Source: an uncultured Collinsella sp.
GTDB taxonomy: Bacteria > Actinomycetota > Coriobacteriia > Coriobacteriales > Coriobacteriaceae
Assembly: GCA_902465265.1 (NCBI GenBank)
Contig: CABQMF010000006.1
Coordinates: forward strand, 1 to 64,000
Reading direction: 5' to 3'
Length of the DNA stretch: 64,000 nucleotides
The position numbers were made by a program, and so were the translations under genes. The stretch's first letter is position 1; each line of letters begins with the position of its first letter. The notes below the pieces were generated by a model, which saw only the letters and a list, made by a program, of their open reading frames with translations, ran no database searches and was not told where the DNA came from. Positions 34,243 to 43,463 of this stretch are shown in pieces.

Positions 34243-34264
34243 CAGCCCATTTCGCTGGGCTTTT
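34243..34264 (+). terminator. Hairpin between the two tRNAs
   Basis: AGCCCA and TGGGCT pair around TTTCGC, followed by TTTT. A weak terminator or processing hairpin separating the two tRNA copies. Confidence 0.5.
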
Positions 34265-34268
34265 AAAT

Positions 34269-34343
34269 TCCTCGGTAGCTCAATGGTAGAGCACGCGGCT
34301 GTTAACCGCGCTGTTGTAGGTTCGAGTCCTACCCGGGGAGCCA
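34269..34343 (+). tRNA. tRNA-Asn (GTT), copy 2
   Basis: Identical in all 75 bases to copy 1, 34 bases downstream. Same GTT anticodon and encoded CCA. Confidence 0.97.
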
Positions 34344-34351
34344 GGTTGTAA

Positions 34352-34379
34352 AACCCGTCGCTTATGCGGCGGGTTTTTT
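34352..34379 (+). terminator. Terminator after tRNA-Asn pair
   Basis: 10-bp stem (34352-34361 with 34366-34375), TTAT loop, T-run to 34379. Confidence 0.88.
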
Positions 34380-34433
34380 CATGCCGCGATCGCCTGTGGC
34401 GAACGTTACCGTATCAACATTTCGTGTCGAGGA

Positions 34434-34439
34434 TATAAT
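34434..34439 (+). promoter_or_regulatory. -10 element before the Asp23-like gene
   Basis: A perfect TATAAT without a clear -35, about 100 bases before the Asp23-like gene and after the tRNA terminator. Confidence 0.5.
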
Positions 34440-34537
34440 CGCGAGCCCCGTCGCCTTAACAAGGCGCGGTCGTTGTAAAATATTTGAATGATTGCTCCCA
34501 CGACATGGTGCCGCGAGCACCAGAAAAGGAGATTCTT

Positions 34538-34894
34538 GTGTCTGAGACCATTAACGGCAGCCTGAGCGTCTCGAACGACGTTATTGCCGATATTGCCGGT
34601 TATGCCGCGATGACGTGCTACGGCGTCGTCGGTATGGCCGAACAGCTCCAGGGCGCCGAGAGCGTGCGCCTGCTTGCCGGCCAGCGCCTCCGCAAGGGCG
34701 TACTTGTTTCCGCCGACGAGAACGGCCTCACGGTCGACCTTCACGTCGTGCTGGAGAACGGCGTCAACATGAAGTCCGTCTGCCACAATCTTTCGAGCTC
34801 CGTCGCCTTCACCCTGCAGGAGATCGCCCAGATCGATCCCGCCAGCCTTAAGATCGGCATTCACATCGACGCGCTCAAGAGCCGTCTGAACTAG
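34538..34894 (+). CDS. Asp23/Gls24 family protein (YloU-like)
   Basis: 118-residue small protein of the alkaline-shock family. The pattern SNDVIADIAGYAAMTCYGVVGMA and the ending HIDALKSRLN are typical. GTG 34538 is the chosen start, with AAAGGAG 6 bases upstream; the open frame extends further but without support. It directly precedes a DAK2-domain gene, the yloU-yloV pair of Bacillus. Function of the family is linked to envelope and stress; mechanism unknown. Confidence 0.85.
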   Translation: MSETINGSLSVSNDVIADIAGYAAMTCYGVVGMAEQLQGAESVRLLAGQRLRKGVLVSADENGLTVDLHVVLENGVNMKSVCHNLSSSVAFTLQEIAQIDPASLKIGIHIDALKSRLN

Positions 34895-34921
34895 CATCCG
34901 AATACGGAGATTTCACCACTC

Positions 34922-36583
34922 ATGATTGCAAAGACCATTCGCACCTGTTTTCCGATCGCTGCGGCTGCCGTTTCCGAAAAGGCCGAGGAGATCAACAAGC
35001 TCAACGTCTTCCCCGTACCCGACGGCGACACCGGCACCAACATGTCGCTCACACTCGCCTCGGTGACCAAGGAGCTTTCCGCCCTTCCCGCCGATGCCGA
35101 CATGGAGGCCATTGCCGGCGCTATTACCCACGGCTCCCTGATGGGCGCCCGCGGCAACTCCGGTGTCATCACGTCGCAGATCCTGCGCGGCGTGGCCGAG
35201 GGCCTTGTCTCTGCCGATGAGCCCATTACGTCCGCCAATATCGCCTTCGCCTTCCGCCGTGCCGTCAAGGTCGCCTTCCAGGCTGTTCGTAAGCCCATCG
35301 AGGGCACGATCCTCACGGTCCTGCGTGATGTTTCGACCAAGGCAGACGAGTGCGAGAAGAAGAAGTTCTCGACCGAGGATGCGCTCGACGCCATCGTCGT
35401 CGAGGCCTACCAGTCCGTCGCCCGCACGCCCGACCTGCTGCCCGTCCTCAAGGAGAACGGCGTGGTCGACTCCGGCGCCTTTGGCTTTGCCATCTTCTTG
35501 GAGAACTTTGTTGCCGCCGCCCTTGGCCGCAGCACCGTGGTCGAGGATTTCTCCGCTACGTTTGACTCCGCCGGCTCTGCTCGCGATGCCGCTCTTGACC
35601 GTGTTGAGATCGAGGCTAACGACGACTGGGAGGGCTCTGAGTTCCGCTACTGCAACGAGTTCCTCTTTAAGGCCGACGCCCCGTTTGACGAAGACGAGTG
35701 CCTGAAGTTCCTGGGCTCCATGGGCGACTGCGAGCTGCTCGTGGGTGCCTATCCCGACTACAAGATCCACGTGCACTCCAACACCCCCAACCTGGTGCTC
35801 GAGCACATGCTGCAGCTTGGTCAGATCTACGAGGTCTTTATCCACAACATGGAGATGGAGGCCCACGATCGTACGGCTAAGATCCACGAGGACCAGGAGA
35901 AGGCCGCCGAGCCCGCGAAGGCCCTGGGCTTTGTCGCCGTTGCGGCTGGTTCCGGTGAGGCTGACATCCTTAAGTCCCTCGGCGTCGATGTGATCGTGTC
36001 GGGTGGCCAAACCATGAACCCCTCGACCGCCGACCTGCTTGGCGCCGTCGACCAGGTCAACGCGACCTCGGTCATCATCCTTCCCAATAACGGCAACATC
36101 CGCATGGCTGCCGAGGCTGCTGCCTCCGCCTGCACCGACAAGAAGGTCGCCGTCGTTCCCACCAAGACCGTCCCGCAGGCGTTCTCCGCGCTGTTCGCGG
36201 TCCTGCCCGATTCCGAGCTCGAGGATGCTGTTGCCGCTATGGTCGACGCCATCAGCGAGGTCCGCGATGGCGAGGTTACCCGCGCCGTGCGAGACTCCAG
36301 CGCCTCCGACGGCTCGCCTATTCACTCCGGTGACGTCATGGGCATCATCGCCGGTTCCATCGACGTGGTCGGCTCCGACGTGAAGCAGGTCACGCTCGAC
36401 TGCATCAACCGCATGCAAGAGGAAGAGGAGGGCGACGCGCTGACGATTCTGGCCGGCGAGGAGCTGTCCGACGAGGCCTTCCAGGAGATCGTTGACGCCA
36501 TCGAGGAGGCTCAGCCCGATCTGGAGATCGACGCCCATCGTGGCGAGCAGCCGCTCTATCCCGTGATTTTCTCGATCGAGTAG
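34922..36583 (+). CDS. fakA: DAK2-domain fatty-acid kinase-like protein (YloV/FakA-like)
   Basis: 553 residues. The N-terminal DAK2/DhaL kinase domain shows KLNVFPVPDGDTGTNM with the Mg-binding aspartates and HGSLMGARGNSGVI. The second half is the DegV-like/FakA C-terminal region. Family members phosphorylate fatty acids bound to FakB for phospholipid synthesis. plsX and acpP, also lipid-synthesis genes, lie in the same block. ATG 34922. The kinase assignment is by homology; a FakB partner is not in the window. Confidence 0.85.
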   Translation: MIAKTIRTCFPIAAAAVSEKAEEINKLNVFPVPDGDTGTNMSLTLASVTKELSALPADADMEAIAGAITHGSLMGARGNSGVITSQILRGVAEGLVSADEPITSANIAFAFRRAVKVAFQAVRKPIEGTILTVLRDVSTKADECEKKKFSTEDALDAIVVEAYQSVARTPDLLPVLKENGVVDSGAFGFAIFLENFVAAALGRSTVVEDFSATFDSAGSARDAALDRVEIEANDDWEGSEFRYCNEFLFKADAPFDEDECLKFLGSMGDCELLVGAYPDYKIHVHSNTPNLVLEHMLQLGQIYEVFIHNMEMEAHDRTAKIHEDQEKAAEPAKALGFVAVAAGSGEADILKSLGVDVIVSGGQTMNPSTADLLGAVDQVNATSVIILPNNGNIRMAAEAAASACTDKKVAVVPTKTVPQAFSALFAVLPDSELEDAVAAMVDAISEVRDGEVTRAVRDSSASDGSPIHSGDVMGIIAGSIDVVGSDVKQVTLDCINRMQEEEEGDALTILAGEELSDEAFQEIVDAIEEAQPDLEIDAHRGEQPLYPVIFSIE

Positions 36584-36592
36584 GCTCTGCCT

Positions 36593-38770
36593 ATGTCCGA
36601 GCTGTGCTCCGTGCCGCGCGTCTCGGAGCGTTTTGCCCAGAGCAATGCGCTCGACGAGGATATCGCGCGACTCAAATATATTTCGGGTAAACGTGAGGAG
36701 GCCCTTCGCCGTCTGGGAATTCGGACGGTGGGGGACCTCCTTCTCCATATTCCTCATCGCTACCTGGACTTCACTCGCGCGTGGTCCATCGAGATGGCGC
36801 CCATCGGTACCGTGTGCACCATCATCGCCACGGTCGATCGTATTGTCCAAAAGCAGCCCCGTCCGCGTATGCAGGTGACTGAGGTCTCGCTCGTGGACGA
36901 GACGGGCGTGCTGCAAGTCGCCTTTTTCCGTCAGCCTTGGATTGCCCAACAGCTTAAGCAGGGCGACCGCCTGGCTGTGATGGGCAAGGTCGAGTTTGCC
37001 TACGGCTTTAAGCAGATGGCCTCGCCCCACTTTGAAAAGCTCGAGGACGGACGCGCCGCGGGTACCATTTTGCCGGTCCACTACGTAAGTGACGGCGTGA
37101 GTCAGGCATGGATGCGCCGTATCGTGAGCGGTGCGCTCGAGGTGGTCGCCAATCCGTTCGATCCCATTCCCGCGCCGCTGCGCGCAAAGCGGAAGCTCAT
37201 GAGCAATGCCCGTGCGCTGCGCTCGATCCACTTTCCCTCGAGCATGGCCGAGCGCGACATCGCGCGCCGGCGTCTTGCCTACGAGGAGTGTCTCTGCTTG
37301 CAGCTCGCGCTGCGTCTGCGCAACGATGACGGTATGGTTGACGTGGTGCCTTATGCGCATGCCGCGGGCGAACATTTTGCTGCGCTTAAACAGGCCCTGC
37401 CGTTTTCGCTGAGCGATGAGCAGGAGGCTGCATTTCAAGACATCCTGCATGACATGTGCGATGGCGGTCGCGTGATGAACCGTCTGCTGTTGGGCGACGT
37501 CGGTACCGGTAAGACCGCCGTTGCCGCCTGCGCGTTGGCGGTTGCGGCCGATAGCGGCACCCAGGCGTGCGTTATGGCGCCCACGGGCGTGCTGGCGCGT
37601 CAATATGCCGATAAGACCGGCCCCTTGCTCTCTCAGGCTGGCATGACATGGGCACTCCTGACGGGCGCCACGCCGTCGGCCGAGCGTGAACAGATTCATG
37701 CGCGGCTCCAGTCTGGCGAGCTCGACGTGCTCTTTGGTACCCATGCGGTGCTTTCGGAGAACGTCACGTTCAAGCATTTATCGCTTGTGGTGATTGACGA
37801 GCAGCACCGCTTTGGCGTGGGCCAGCGTAACGCTCTACGCGCAAAAGGCCCGGGTGCCGACTTGCTGGTCATGACTGCCACGCCGATCCCGCGCACGCTG
37901 GCGCTTTCGGTGTACGGCGACCTGGATACGAGCATCATCCGCCATCGTCCCGTTCCGGGTGCCGGCGTGACGACGCGCGTCCTTACCGAGTCGAGTCGCG
38001 ACCTGGTCTATGGAGCCATTCGCGAGGCGCACGAAAAGGGGCAGCAATCCTATGTGATCTGTCCGCTCGTGGAGCCGAGCGATTCGGCCGATGAGCTCGA
38101 AGACGTACCCGGCATCGCCCGCGACGACGAAGGCCGCGTGACCGTGCCCGTGCCGTTGCATGACACGGCGACTGAGCTCGATCGCCTTCGTCTGGCATTA
38201 CCGGGGCTTACCATCGAGCGTCTTCACGGCCGCATGCCGGCGGGGGAGAAGGACCGGGTCATCGATGCCTTTAAGCGTGGCGAGATCGATGTGCTCGTCT
38301 CGACCACGGTGGTCGAGGTGGGCGTTGACGTGCCCAACGCCACCGTCATGGTTATCGAGAATGGCGAGCGCTTTGGTTTGGCGGCCTTGCACCAGCTGCG
38401 CGGGCGCGTAGGCCGCGGCAGCGTGTCGGGTACGTGCCTGGTCATGACGCACTCCAAGGGCAACGGCGGCGCGTCGGCGGCACAAGACCGCCTCCAGTCG
38501 CTCGAGAAGACCTCGGACGGCTTTACGCTCGCCCAGATGGACCTGCGTCTGCGCCACGAGGGCGAGATCCTGGGTTTCCGCCAGCATGGCGGCGTGACCT
38601 TGCGTTTTGTTGACCTCGATGCCGACGAGGAATTGATCGAGTGGGCCCATTTGGACGCGGTCGAGCTCTTGCGGTATGCTTGCAACCTTGACTCCGTGGC
38701 GACGCGTCCCTTGCGCGATGCGGTCGCCATGCGGTATCGACACATCTTTAAGGAGGTCAGCGGAGGATGA
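36593..38770 (+). CDS. recG: ATP-dependent DNA helicase RecG
   Basis: Superfamily 2 helicase that remodels stalled forks and Holliday junctions. 725 residues: wedge/OB domain (~60-180), helicase domain 1 with Walker A GDVGTGKTAVA and the DEQHRFG box, domain 2 with LHGRMP, STTVVEVGVDVPNA and QLRGRVGRG. ATG 36593 lies 9 bases after the fakA-like stop. Stop overlaps rsmD (ATGA). Confidence 0.95.
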   Translation: MSELCSVPRVSERFAQSNALDEDIARLKYISGKREEALRRLGIRTVGDLLLHIPHRYLDFTRAWSIEMAPIGTVCTIIATVDRIVQKQPRPRMQVTEVSLVDETGVLQVAFFRQPWIAQQLKQGDRLAVMGKVEFAYGFKQMASPHFEKLEDGRAAGTILPVHYVSDGVSQAWMRRIVSGALEVVANPFDPIPAPLRAKRKLMSNARALRSIHFPSSMAERDIARRRLAYEECLCLQLALRLRNDDGMVDVVPYAHAAGEHFAALKQALPFSLSDEQEAAFQDILHDMCDGGRVMNRLLLGDVGTGKTAVAACALAVAADSGTQACVMAPTGVLARQYADKTGPLLSQAGMTWALLTGATPSAEREQIHARLQSGELDVLFGTHAVLSENVTFKHLSLVVIDEQHRFGVGQRNALRAKGPGADLLVMTATPIPRTLALSVYGDLDTSIIRHRPVPGAGVTTRVLTESSRDLVYGAIREAHEKGQQSYVICPLVEPSDSADELEDVPGIARDDEGRVTVPVPLHDTATELDRLRLALPGLTIERLHGRMPAGEKDRVIDAFKRGEIDVLVSTTVVEVGVDVPNATVMVIENGERFGLAALHQLRGRVGRGSVSGTCLVMTHSKGNGGASAAQDRLQSLEKTSDGFTLAQMDLRLRHEGEILGFRQHGGVTLRFVDLDADEELIEWAHLDAVELLRYACNLDSVATRPLRDAVAMRYRHIFKEVSGG

Positions 38771-39396
38771 GAATCATCGGCGGCGAATGGCGCGGTCGTA
38801 AGATCGAGGAGCCCCGTGGTCGCGATGTCACCCGCCCCACGACCGATCGCGTGCGCGAGGCGTGCGCATCTATGGTCATGTCGGCATTCGACTTCGATCT
38901 GGACGAGGTCCGCGTGCTGGATGCCTTTGGCGGCTCCGGCGCCTTGGGCATAGAGATGCTCTCGCGTGGTGCCCGCTCGCTCACCACGTTCGAGATCGAT
39001 CGCAACGCTGCTCGTCTGATTACCAAGAATATCGAGTCGCTCTGCCGCGACCGTGCACGCTGGCGCGTGGTGACGGGCGACGTGCTGGCAAGCGCTTCGC
39101 GCGGCCGCGTGCCGGGCGGTCCCTTTGACCTGGTTCTGCTCGACCCGCCCTATGCTTTTGGTGCTGAGCCGGTCGAGGAGCTGCTGCAGAACCTAGCTCA
39201 GCAAGGCTTGCTGGTGCAGGGTGCCTACGCGCTCTTTGAGCACGCCGCGGTCGATACGGGCGCTCGTCCAGCTGGTTTTGAGACCATGCGGGAGAAGCGC
39301 TATGGCATAACCTCGGTCGACCTGCTTCGTTGGGTTGGCAACGGCGAGGATGATGGCAACGATAGCGACGCACCCACGGAGGATGCCCATGAGTGA
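38767..39396 (+). CDS. rsmD: 16S rRNA (guanine-966-N2)-methyltransferase
   Basis: 209-residue SAM-dependent methyltransferase. MRIIGGEWRGRKI start, RPTTDRVREA, the SAM motif LDAFGGSGALGIE and the catalytic LDPPY are all present. The C-terminal tail (~190-209) is acidic and unrelated to the fold. Between recG and coaD, the usual place; overlaps both neighbours. Confidence 0.94.
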   Translation: MRIIGGEWRGRKIEEPRGRDVTRPTTDRVREACASMVMSAFDFDLDEVRVLDAFGGSGALGIEMLSRGARSLTTFEIDRNAARLITKNIESLCRDRARWRVVTGDVLASASRGRVPGGPFDLVLLDPPYAFGAEPVEELLQNLAQQGLLVQGAYALFEHAAVDTGARPAGFETMREKRYGITSVDLLRWVGNGEDDGNDSDAPTEDAHE

Positions 39397-39886
39397 CACC
39401 ATTAACCGCGTAATCGTCCCGGGCACCTTCGATCCCATCACGTTTGGCCATATCGACGTCATTCGCCGCGCCCGCCGCATTTTTCCCAGCGTGATCGTGG
39501 CCGTTGCCGAGTCGCAGGGCAAAAACGGCGTCGGCACCACGTTTAGGCTCGACGAGCGCGTGGCGCTGGCCCGTGAAGCGCTCGGTGATATTGACGGCGT
39601 CGAGGTGCTGCCCTTCACCGGCCTCTTGGTCGATTTTGCCCGCGAACAGGGAGCAGGAGCCGTGGTCAAGGGCCTGCGTGCCATGACCGACTTTGAGTAT
39701 GAGCTGCAGCAGGCCGACCTCAATTACCGCCTGGATAACGAGCTGGAGTCCATCTTTGTCATGAGTGCGCCGCAGTACGGCTATATTTCGAGCTCGGTGG
39801 TTCGCCAGATTGCCTCGCTCGGTAGCGACGTCTCTAATTTTGTTCCGTCCAATGTGGTCAAGGCGCTCAAACATCGCTTTTCGTGA
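39389..39886 (+). CDS. coaD: Phosphopantetheine adenylyltransferase
   Basis: 165 residues; penultimate step of coenzyme A synthesis. The nucleotidyltransferase TxGH motif is TFGH (18-21) in PGTFDPITFGH, and ISSSVVRQIASLG near the C-terminus is the second signature. ATG 39389 with ACGGAGGA upstream, overlapping the rsmD stop by 8 bases. Confidence 0.95.
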   Translation: MSDTINRVIVPGTFDPITFGHIDVIRRARRIFPSVIVAVAESQGKNGVGTTFRLDERVALAREALGDIDGVEVLPFTGLLVDFAREQGAGAVVKGLRAMTDFEYELQQADLNYRLDNELESIFVMSAPQYGYISSSVVRQIASLGSDVSNFVPSNVVKALKHRFS

Positions 39887-39954
39887 CGTTTTTTAATGCC
39901 TGGTGGCATGTGGTAAACTAACACGATGATATGTTACCTATGAAAGGAGACCGG

Positions 39955-40452
39955 ATGCCGGGCGAGAATTTTCCTGGCGACAGGATCGTGAGTCTTGTCG
40001 ACGAGCTCGAGGGGCTCATCGAAGAGGCTAAGACGCCGTTCGGCAAGAACGCCCAGATGAAGGTTATCGACGCCGACGTCTTCTTTAACATCCTCGACGA
40101 GATCCGCATGAGCTATCCCGAGGAATGGCAGAAGTCCCGCCGTATCCTCAAGGAGCGAGAGGAGCTTATGGCTTCCGCCGCCGCTCAGGCCGATTCCATC
40201 ATCGCCGATGCTCAGCAGCAGGCCCTCACCATTGCCGGTGAGCAGGAGATCGTCCGCTTAGCGCAGCAGCAGGCCGACGACATTCGCGACCGTGCTCAGC
40301 AGTACGAGCGCGAGACGCGCTATGCCGCCGAGGATTACGCCGAGCAGGTCTTTACGCACCTCGAGGAGAACCTCAAGAGCCTGACCGGTACCGTCACCCG
40401 TTGCCGTCAGCAACTCAACGAGGGTGCCGCCCAGCAGAATGGTCAGTGGTAA
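39955..40452 (+). CDS. DivIVA-like coiled-coil protein
   Basis: 165 residues, mostly charged helix with Gln/Ala-rich heptads from ~65 to 150 (AQADSIIADAQQQALTIAGE). The N-terminal part (IVSLVDELEGLIEEAKTPFGKNAQMKVIDADVFFNILDEIR) is a conserved segment of actinobacterial coiled-coil proteins in this position, sometimes annotated as ATPase or DivIVA-like. ATG 39955 has AAAGGAG upstream. Stop overlaps the DUF177 start by one base. Function unknown; a cell-envelope scaffold role is a guess from the neighbours. Confidence 0.7.
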   Translation: MPGENFPGDRIVSLVDELEGLIEEAKTPFGKNAQMKVIDADVFFNILDEIRMSYPEEWQKSRRILKEREELMASAAAQADSIIADAQQQALTIAGEQEIVRLAQQQADDIRDRAQQYERETRYAAEDYAEQVFTHLEENLKSLTGTVTRCRQQLNEGAAQQNGQW

Positions 40453-41006
40453 TGGCTGAGTTCCCGAGCGTTACCGTCGATCTTTCCGAGCAGCTCGAGT
40501 TTCCCGGAGACTCGTATCCGCTGACTGGCAAGGTCGATGTCGCTACCTATACGGTGGGCGAGAAGGAGTACCAGCTGCAGGACGGTATTGACTACGACGT
40601 GGTCTTTACCAATGCCGGCACCGGTGTTCTGCTCACGGGCATGGTCCGCGCGCACGCAACCGGTGAGTGCGACCGTTGCCTGGAGCCCGCTTCGTTTGAT
40701 ATTGCCGGTGAGATCGAAGAATTCTATCTCTTTAACGAGCCTGAGGATCCCGAGGCCTACGAAGACGGCTACGAGCTGCTGGGCGAGGATCGCATCGTCG
40801 ATTTGGGTGAGCCCATCAACGACGCGGTCGTCATGGACACGCCGTTCGTTGTCCTGTGCAAGCCCGATTGTCGCGGCCTATGCCCCACGTGCGGCATCAA
40901 TCTCAACGTCGAGCAATGCGATTGCGCCGCTCAAGCAGAGGCCGAATGGGCCGCTGCCACGGAAAATCCATTTGCAGCATTGAAGAATCTCAAGCTTGAC
41001 GAGTAA
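40452..41006 (+). CDS. DUF177 (YceD) protein
   Basis: 184 residues with the YceD family pattern: an N-terminal beta region, GECDRCLEPASFDI and LCKPDCRGLCPTCGINLN, which bear metal-type Cys pairs. It precedes rpmF and plsX, the standard place for this family, which has been tied to 23S rRNA accumulation. Start ATG 40452 in a TAATG overlap. Confidence 0.88.
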   Translation: MAEFPSVTVDLSEQLEFPGDSYPLTGKVDVATYTVGEKEYQLQDGIDYDVVFTNAGTGVLLTGMVRAHATGECDRCLEPASFDIAGEIEEFYLFNEPEDPEAYEDGYELLGEDRIVDLGEPINDAVVMDTPFVVLCKPDCRGLCPTCGINLNVEQCDCAAQAEAEWAAATENPFAALKNLKLDE

Positions 41007-41070
41007 AACTGTGGTAGTATCGCTACTTGCGCGTAATCGCCACACTGGATAGTTCATAAGGAAGGTCACT

Positions 41071-41250
41071 ATGCCCGTACCTAAACAAAAGCAGGGTCGT
41101 ATCCGCACTCACACCCGCCGTTCCGCCAACATGAAGATCTCGGCTGCGGCTCAGTCCACGTGCCCCCGTTGCGGCGCTGTCAAGCTCCCGCACCACGTGT
41201 GCCCCAGCTGCGGTTTCTACAAGGACCGCGAGGTTATCGTTATCGAGTAA
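41071..41250 (+). CDS. rpmF: 50S ribosomal protein L32
   Basis: 59 residues, MPVPKQKQGRIRTHTRRS at the N-terminus and a four-cysteine zinc ribbon (CPRC...CPSC). AAGGAAGG lies 5 bases before ATG 41071. Between DUF177 and plsX as usual. Confidence 0.96.
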   Translation: MPVPKQKQGRIRTHTRRSANMKISAAAQSTCPRCGAVKLPHHVCPSCGFYKDREVIVIE

Positions 41251-41290
41251 CTGTATACTCTGGATGCGATGCCGTTCCAACTGGAACCAC

Positions 41291-41320
41291 AATGGCCGGC
41301 TCAATGAGTCGGCCATTTTT
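41291..41320 (+). terminator. Hairpin between rpmF and plsX
   Basis: AATGGCCGGCTC (41291-41302) pairs with GAGTCGGCCATT (41306-41317) with one mismatch and ends in T-run. Partial terminator separating ribosomal-protein and lipid genes. Confidence 0.75.
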
Positions 41321-41337
41321 GTATAAGGAGTATGTAT

Positions 41338-42357
41338 ATGAGTAACGTTCGCGTTTGTGTAGACGTTGTGGGTGGAGACGAGAAGCCTCAGGTCGTCCTC
41401 GACGGTATCGAGGCGGCGCTTGCGGCGGATCCCGATATCGAGGTCTTGGCCGTCGGTCCCGCAGAGATCGTGAACCCCTTTGCCGCGGCTCACGCTCGCG
41501 TTGAGGCCTTGGAGGCGCCCGATATCATCGCCATGGATGACGATCCCATTCGAGCCGTGATGACCAAGCGCAAGTCCTCGATCGTGCTTGCCTGTCGCGC
41601 CATTAAGAAGGGCAACGCGGATGCGTTCTTCTCTGCCGGCTCCACCGGCGCCATGACCGCTGCCGCTACCGCCTACGTGACGCCGTTTAGGTATCAGGCC
41701 GAGGGCAAGAAGCAACCGGTACGTCCGTGCCTCACCAATGCACTGCCCAACCGCGCCGGCGGCCTGACGGTCCTGTGCGACATGGGCGCCAACCCCGATG
41801 TCGAGGTCGACGACATGGTGCGTTTTGCCCAGATGGGTAGCGCCTATGCGCGCGTCGTCTTGGGCATTGAGCAACCCCGCGTCGGTCTGCTCGGCAACGG
41901 CACCGAGGATGAGAAGGGCTCCAACTTTACCAAGTCGTGCTTCCCTGCCATGAAGGCCGCCGTTCCCGGCTTTGTGGGCAACTGCGAGGGCACCGACCTG
42001 ACCTCGGGTAACTTTGACGTCGTCGTTGCCGATGGCATGTCGGGCAACATCGCGCTCAAGGCAACCGAGGGCGCCGCTAAGTTTTTGCTGCAAGAGCTCA
42101 AGGGTGCCTTTATGGCTTCGCTCGGCACCAAGATTGCCGCGCTGCTCATCAAAAAGCAGATGCGCGAGATTAAGGCAAGGCTCTCGGGCGATGCTAAGGG
42201 CGGCGCCATTCTGCTGGGCCTGCGTGGCGTGGTCCTGATCGGCCACGGTGCTACCTCGGTCGAGGCCGTCAAAAACGGTACGCTCGCTGCGGCGGAGGCC
42301 GTGCGCGCCGGGCTGGTCGAGAACGTCGCCAACTCTATGGACGGCATCGTTTTGTAG
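41338..42357 (+). CDS. plsX: Phosphate acyltransferase PlsX
   Basis: 339 residues; turns acyl-ACP into acyl-phosphate for phospholipid synthesis. Conserved segments include VCVDVVGGDEKPQ, SAGSTGAMTAAA, LCDMGANPDV and LLGNGTEDEKG. ATG 41338 (7 bases after AAGGAG) is preferred over ATG 41332. Next is acpP, its substrate carrier. Confidence 0.95.
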   Translation: MSNVRVCVDVVGGDEKPQVVLDGIEAALAADPDIEVLAVGPAEIVNPFAAAHARVEALEAPDIIAMDDDPIRAVMTKRKSSIVLACRAIKKGNADAFFSAGSTGAMTAAATAYVTPFRYQAEGKKQPVRPCLTNALPNRAGGLTVLCDMGANPDVEVDDMVRFAQMGSAYARVVLGIEQPRVGLLGNGTEDEKGSNFTKSCFPAMKAAVPGFVGNCEGTDLTSGNFDVVVADGMSGNIALKATEGAAKFLLQELKGAFMASLGTKIAALLIKKQMREIKARLSGDAKGGAILLGLRGVVLIGHGATSVEAVKNGTLAAAEAVRAGLVENVANSMDGIVL

Positions 42358-42481
42358 GAGCGAGTTAGCGCGCTGTTATGTGCCTCGCGGCCTTCGTCGT
42401 GGGGTAGAATCAAAACCGTGTCTTGACGCCGCGATTGCGGCGCCAGCGCGTTGTTGTTCATGAAATACGAGAGGAAGCGCT

Positions 42482-42724
42482 ATGGACCGCTCCGAAATCT
42501 TCGATAAGATCGCCGAAGTCGCCGCTGACGTTCTGGGCTTCGATGTCGCCGACATTAGCGACGAGACTACCTTTGACGATCTCGATGCCGATTCGCTCGA
42601 GCGTCTGCAGCTGGTGACGGCCATCGAGGACGAGTTCGACCTCGAGATCGATGACGAGACCCTGCTGTCGCTCAACTCTGTCGCCGACGCTGTCGACGCT
42701 ATTGAAAACGCCAGGGAGGCCTAA
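42482..42724 (+). CDS. acpP: Acyl carrier protein
   Basis: 80 residues, strongly acidic four-helix carrier. The phosphopantetheine site is Ser38 in DADSLE. GAGAGGAAG precedes ATG 42482. A 124-base gap upstream holds TAGAAT (42405-42410), a possible -10, and a small GCCGC hairpin near 42427-42440. Confidence 0.96.
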   Translation: MDRSEIFDKIAEVAADVLGFDVADISDETTFDDLDADSLERLQLVTAIEDEFDLEIDDETLLSLNSVADAVDAIENAREA

Positions 42725-42727
42725 GTC

Positions 42728-43453
42728 TTGGCTTTATCTCAACGACTCGCGCGCGCCCAGGAAATCCTGGGCCACGAGTTCAATAACAAGGTGCTGCTGC
42801 GCGCGGCGCTCACGCACCCCTCTGCCGTGGAAGGTCAGCCCGTCTCGGCGAGCTATGAGCGCCTTGAGTTTTTGGGCGATTCCATTTTGGGCGCCGTGGT
42901 TGCCCGCTCGCTCTTTGAGTCCTATCCGGAGTTTGACGAGGGCAAGCTTACGCGCCTGAAGGTGTCGCTCGTCTCGGGTGCCACGCTGTCCGAGGTCTCC
43001 CATGAGCTGGGCATCGACGACATCATCATCTTTGGTGCCTCCGAGACCGGCACGGGCGCGCGCGGCCTGCATTCGGCGCTCGAGAACGTTTACGAGTCGC
43101 TCGTGGGCGCGCTGTATCTGGATGCCGGCTGGGACGTTGCGGCGGACTTTATCCACCGTACGCTTAAGCCGCACCTGGCCTCCGAGCGTGCCGAGCATCC
43201 TGCGAACCCCAAGTCGTTTTTGCAGGAGTGCGTGCAGGCCGACGGCCACGAGCCTCCGGCGTACAAGCTCGTTGGCTCTGAGGGCCCGGCACACGCACCG
43301 ACCTTTACCGCCGTGGTGCTCATCGACGGTATCCGCCAGGGCCGCGGCACCGGTTCCTCCAAGAAGGAGGCCGAGGGAGCTGCCGCGCTTGAGGCACTCG
43401 ACCGCATGGGTTACACCACCAACGGCGTGATTCTGAACAAGAAGCCTGTTTAA
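42728..43453 (+). CDS. rnc: Ribonuclease III
   Basis: 241-residue double-strand-specific RNase for rRNA processing. The signature ERLEFLGDSIL is at 44-54, the second catalytic site is ENVYESLVGALYLD, and the dsRNA-binding domain occupies ~160-230 (GTGSSKKEAEGAAALEAL). TTG 42728 start, 3 bases after acpP. Confidence 0.95.
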   Translation: MALSQRLARAQEILGHEFNNKVLLRAALTHPSAVEGQPVSASYERLEFLGDSILGAVVARSLFESYPEFDEGKLTRLKVSLVSGATLSEVSHELGIDDIIIFGASETGTGARGLHSALENVYESLVGALYLDAGWDVAADFIHRTLKPHLASERAEHPANPKSFLQECVQADGHEPPAYKLVGSEGPAHAPTFTAVVLIDGIRQGRGTGSSKKEAEGAAALEALDRMGYTTNGVILNKKPV

Positions 43454-43463
43454 GCGAGGAACC

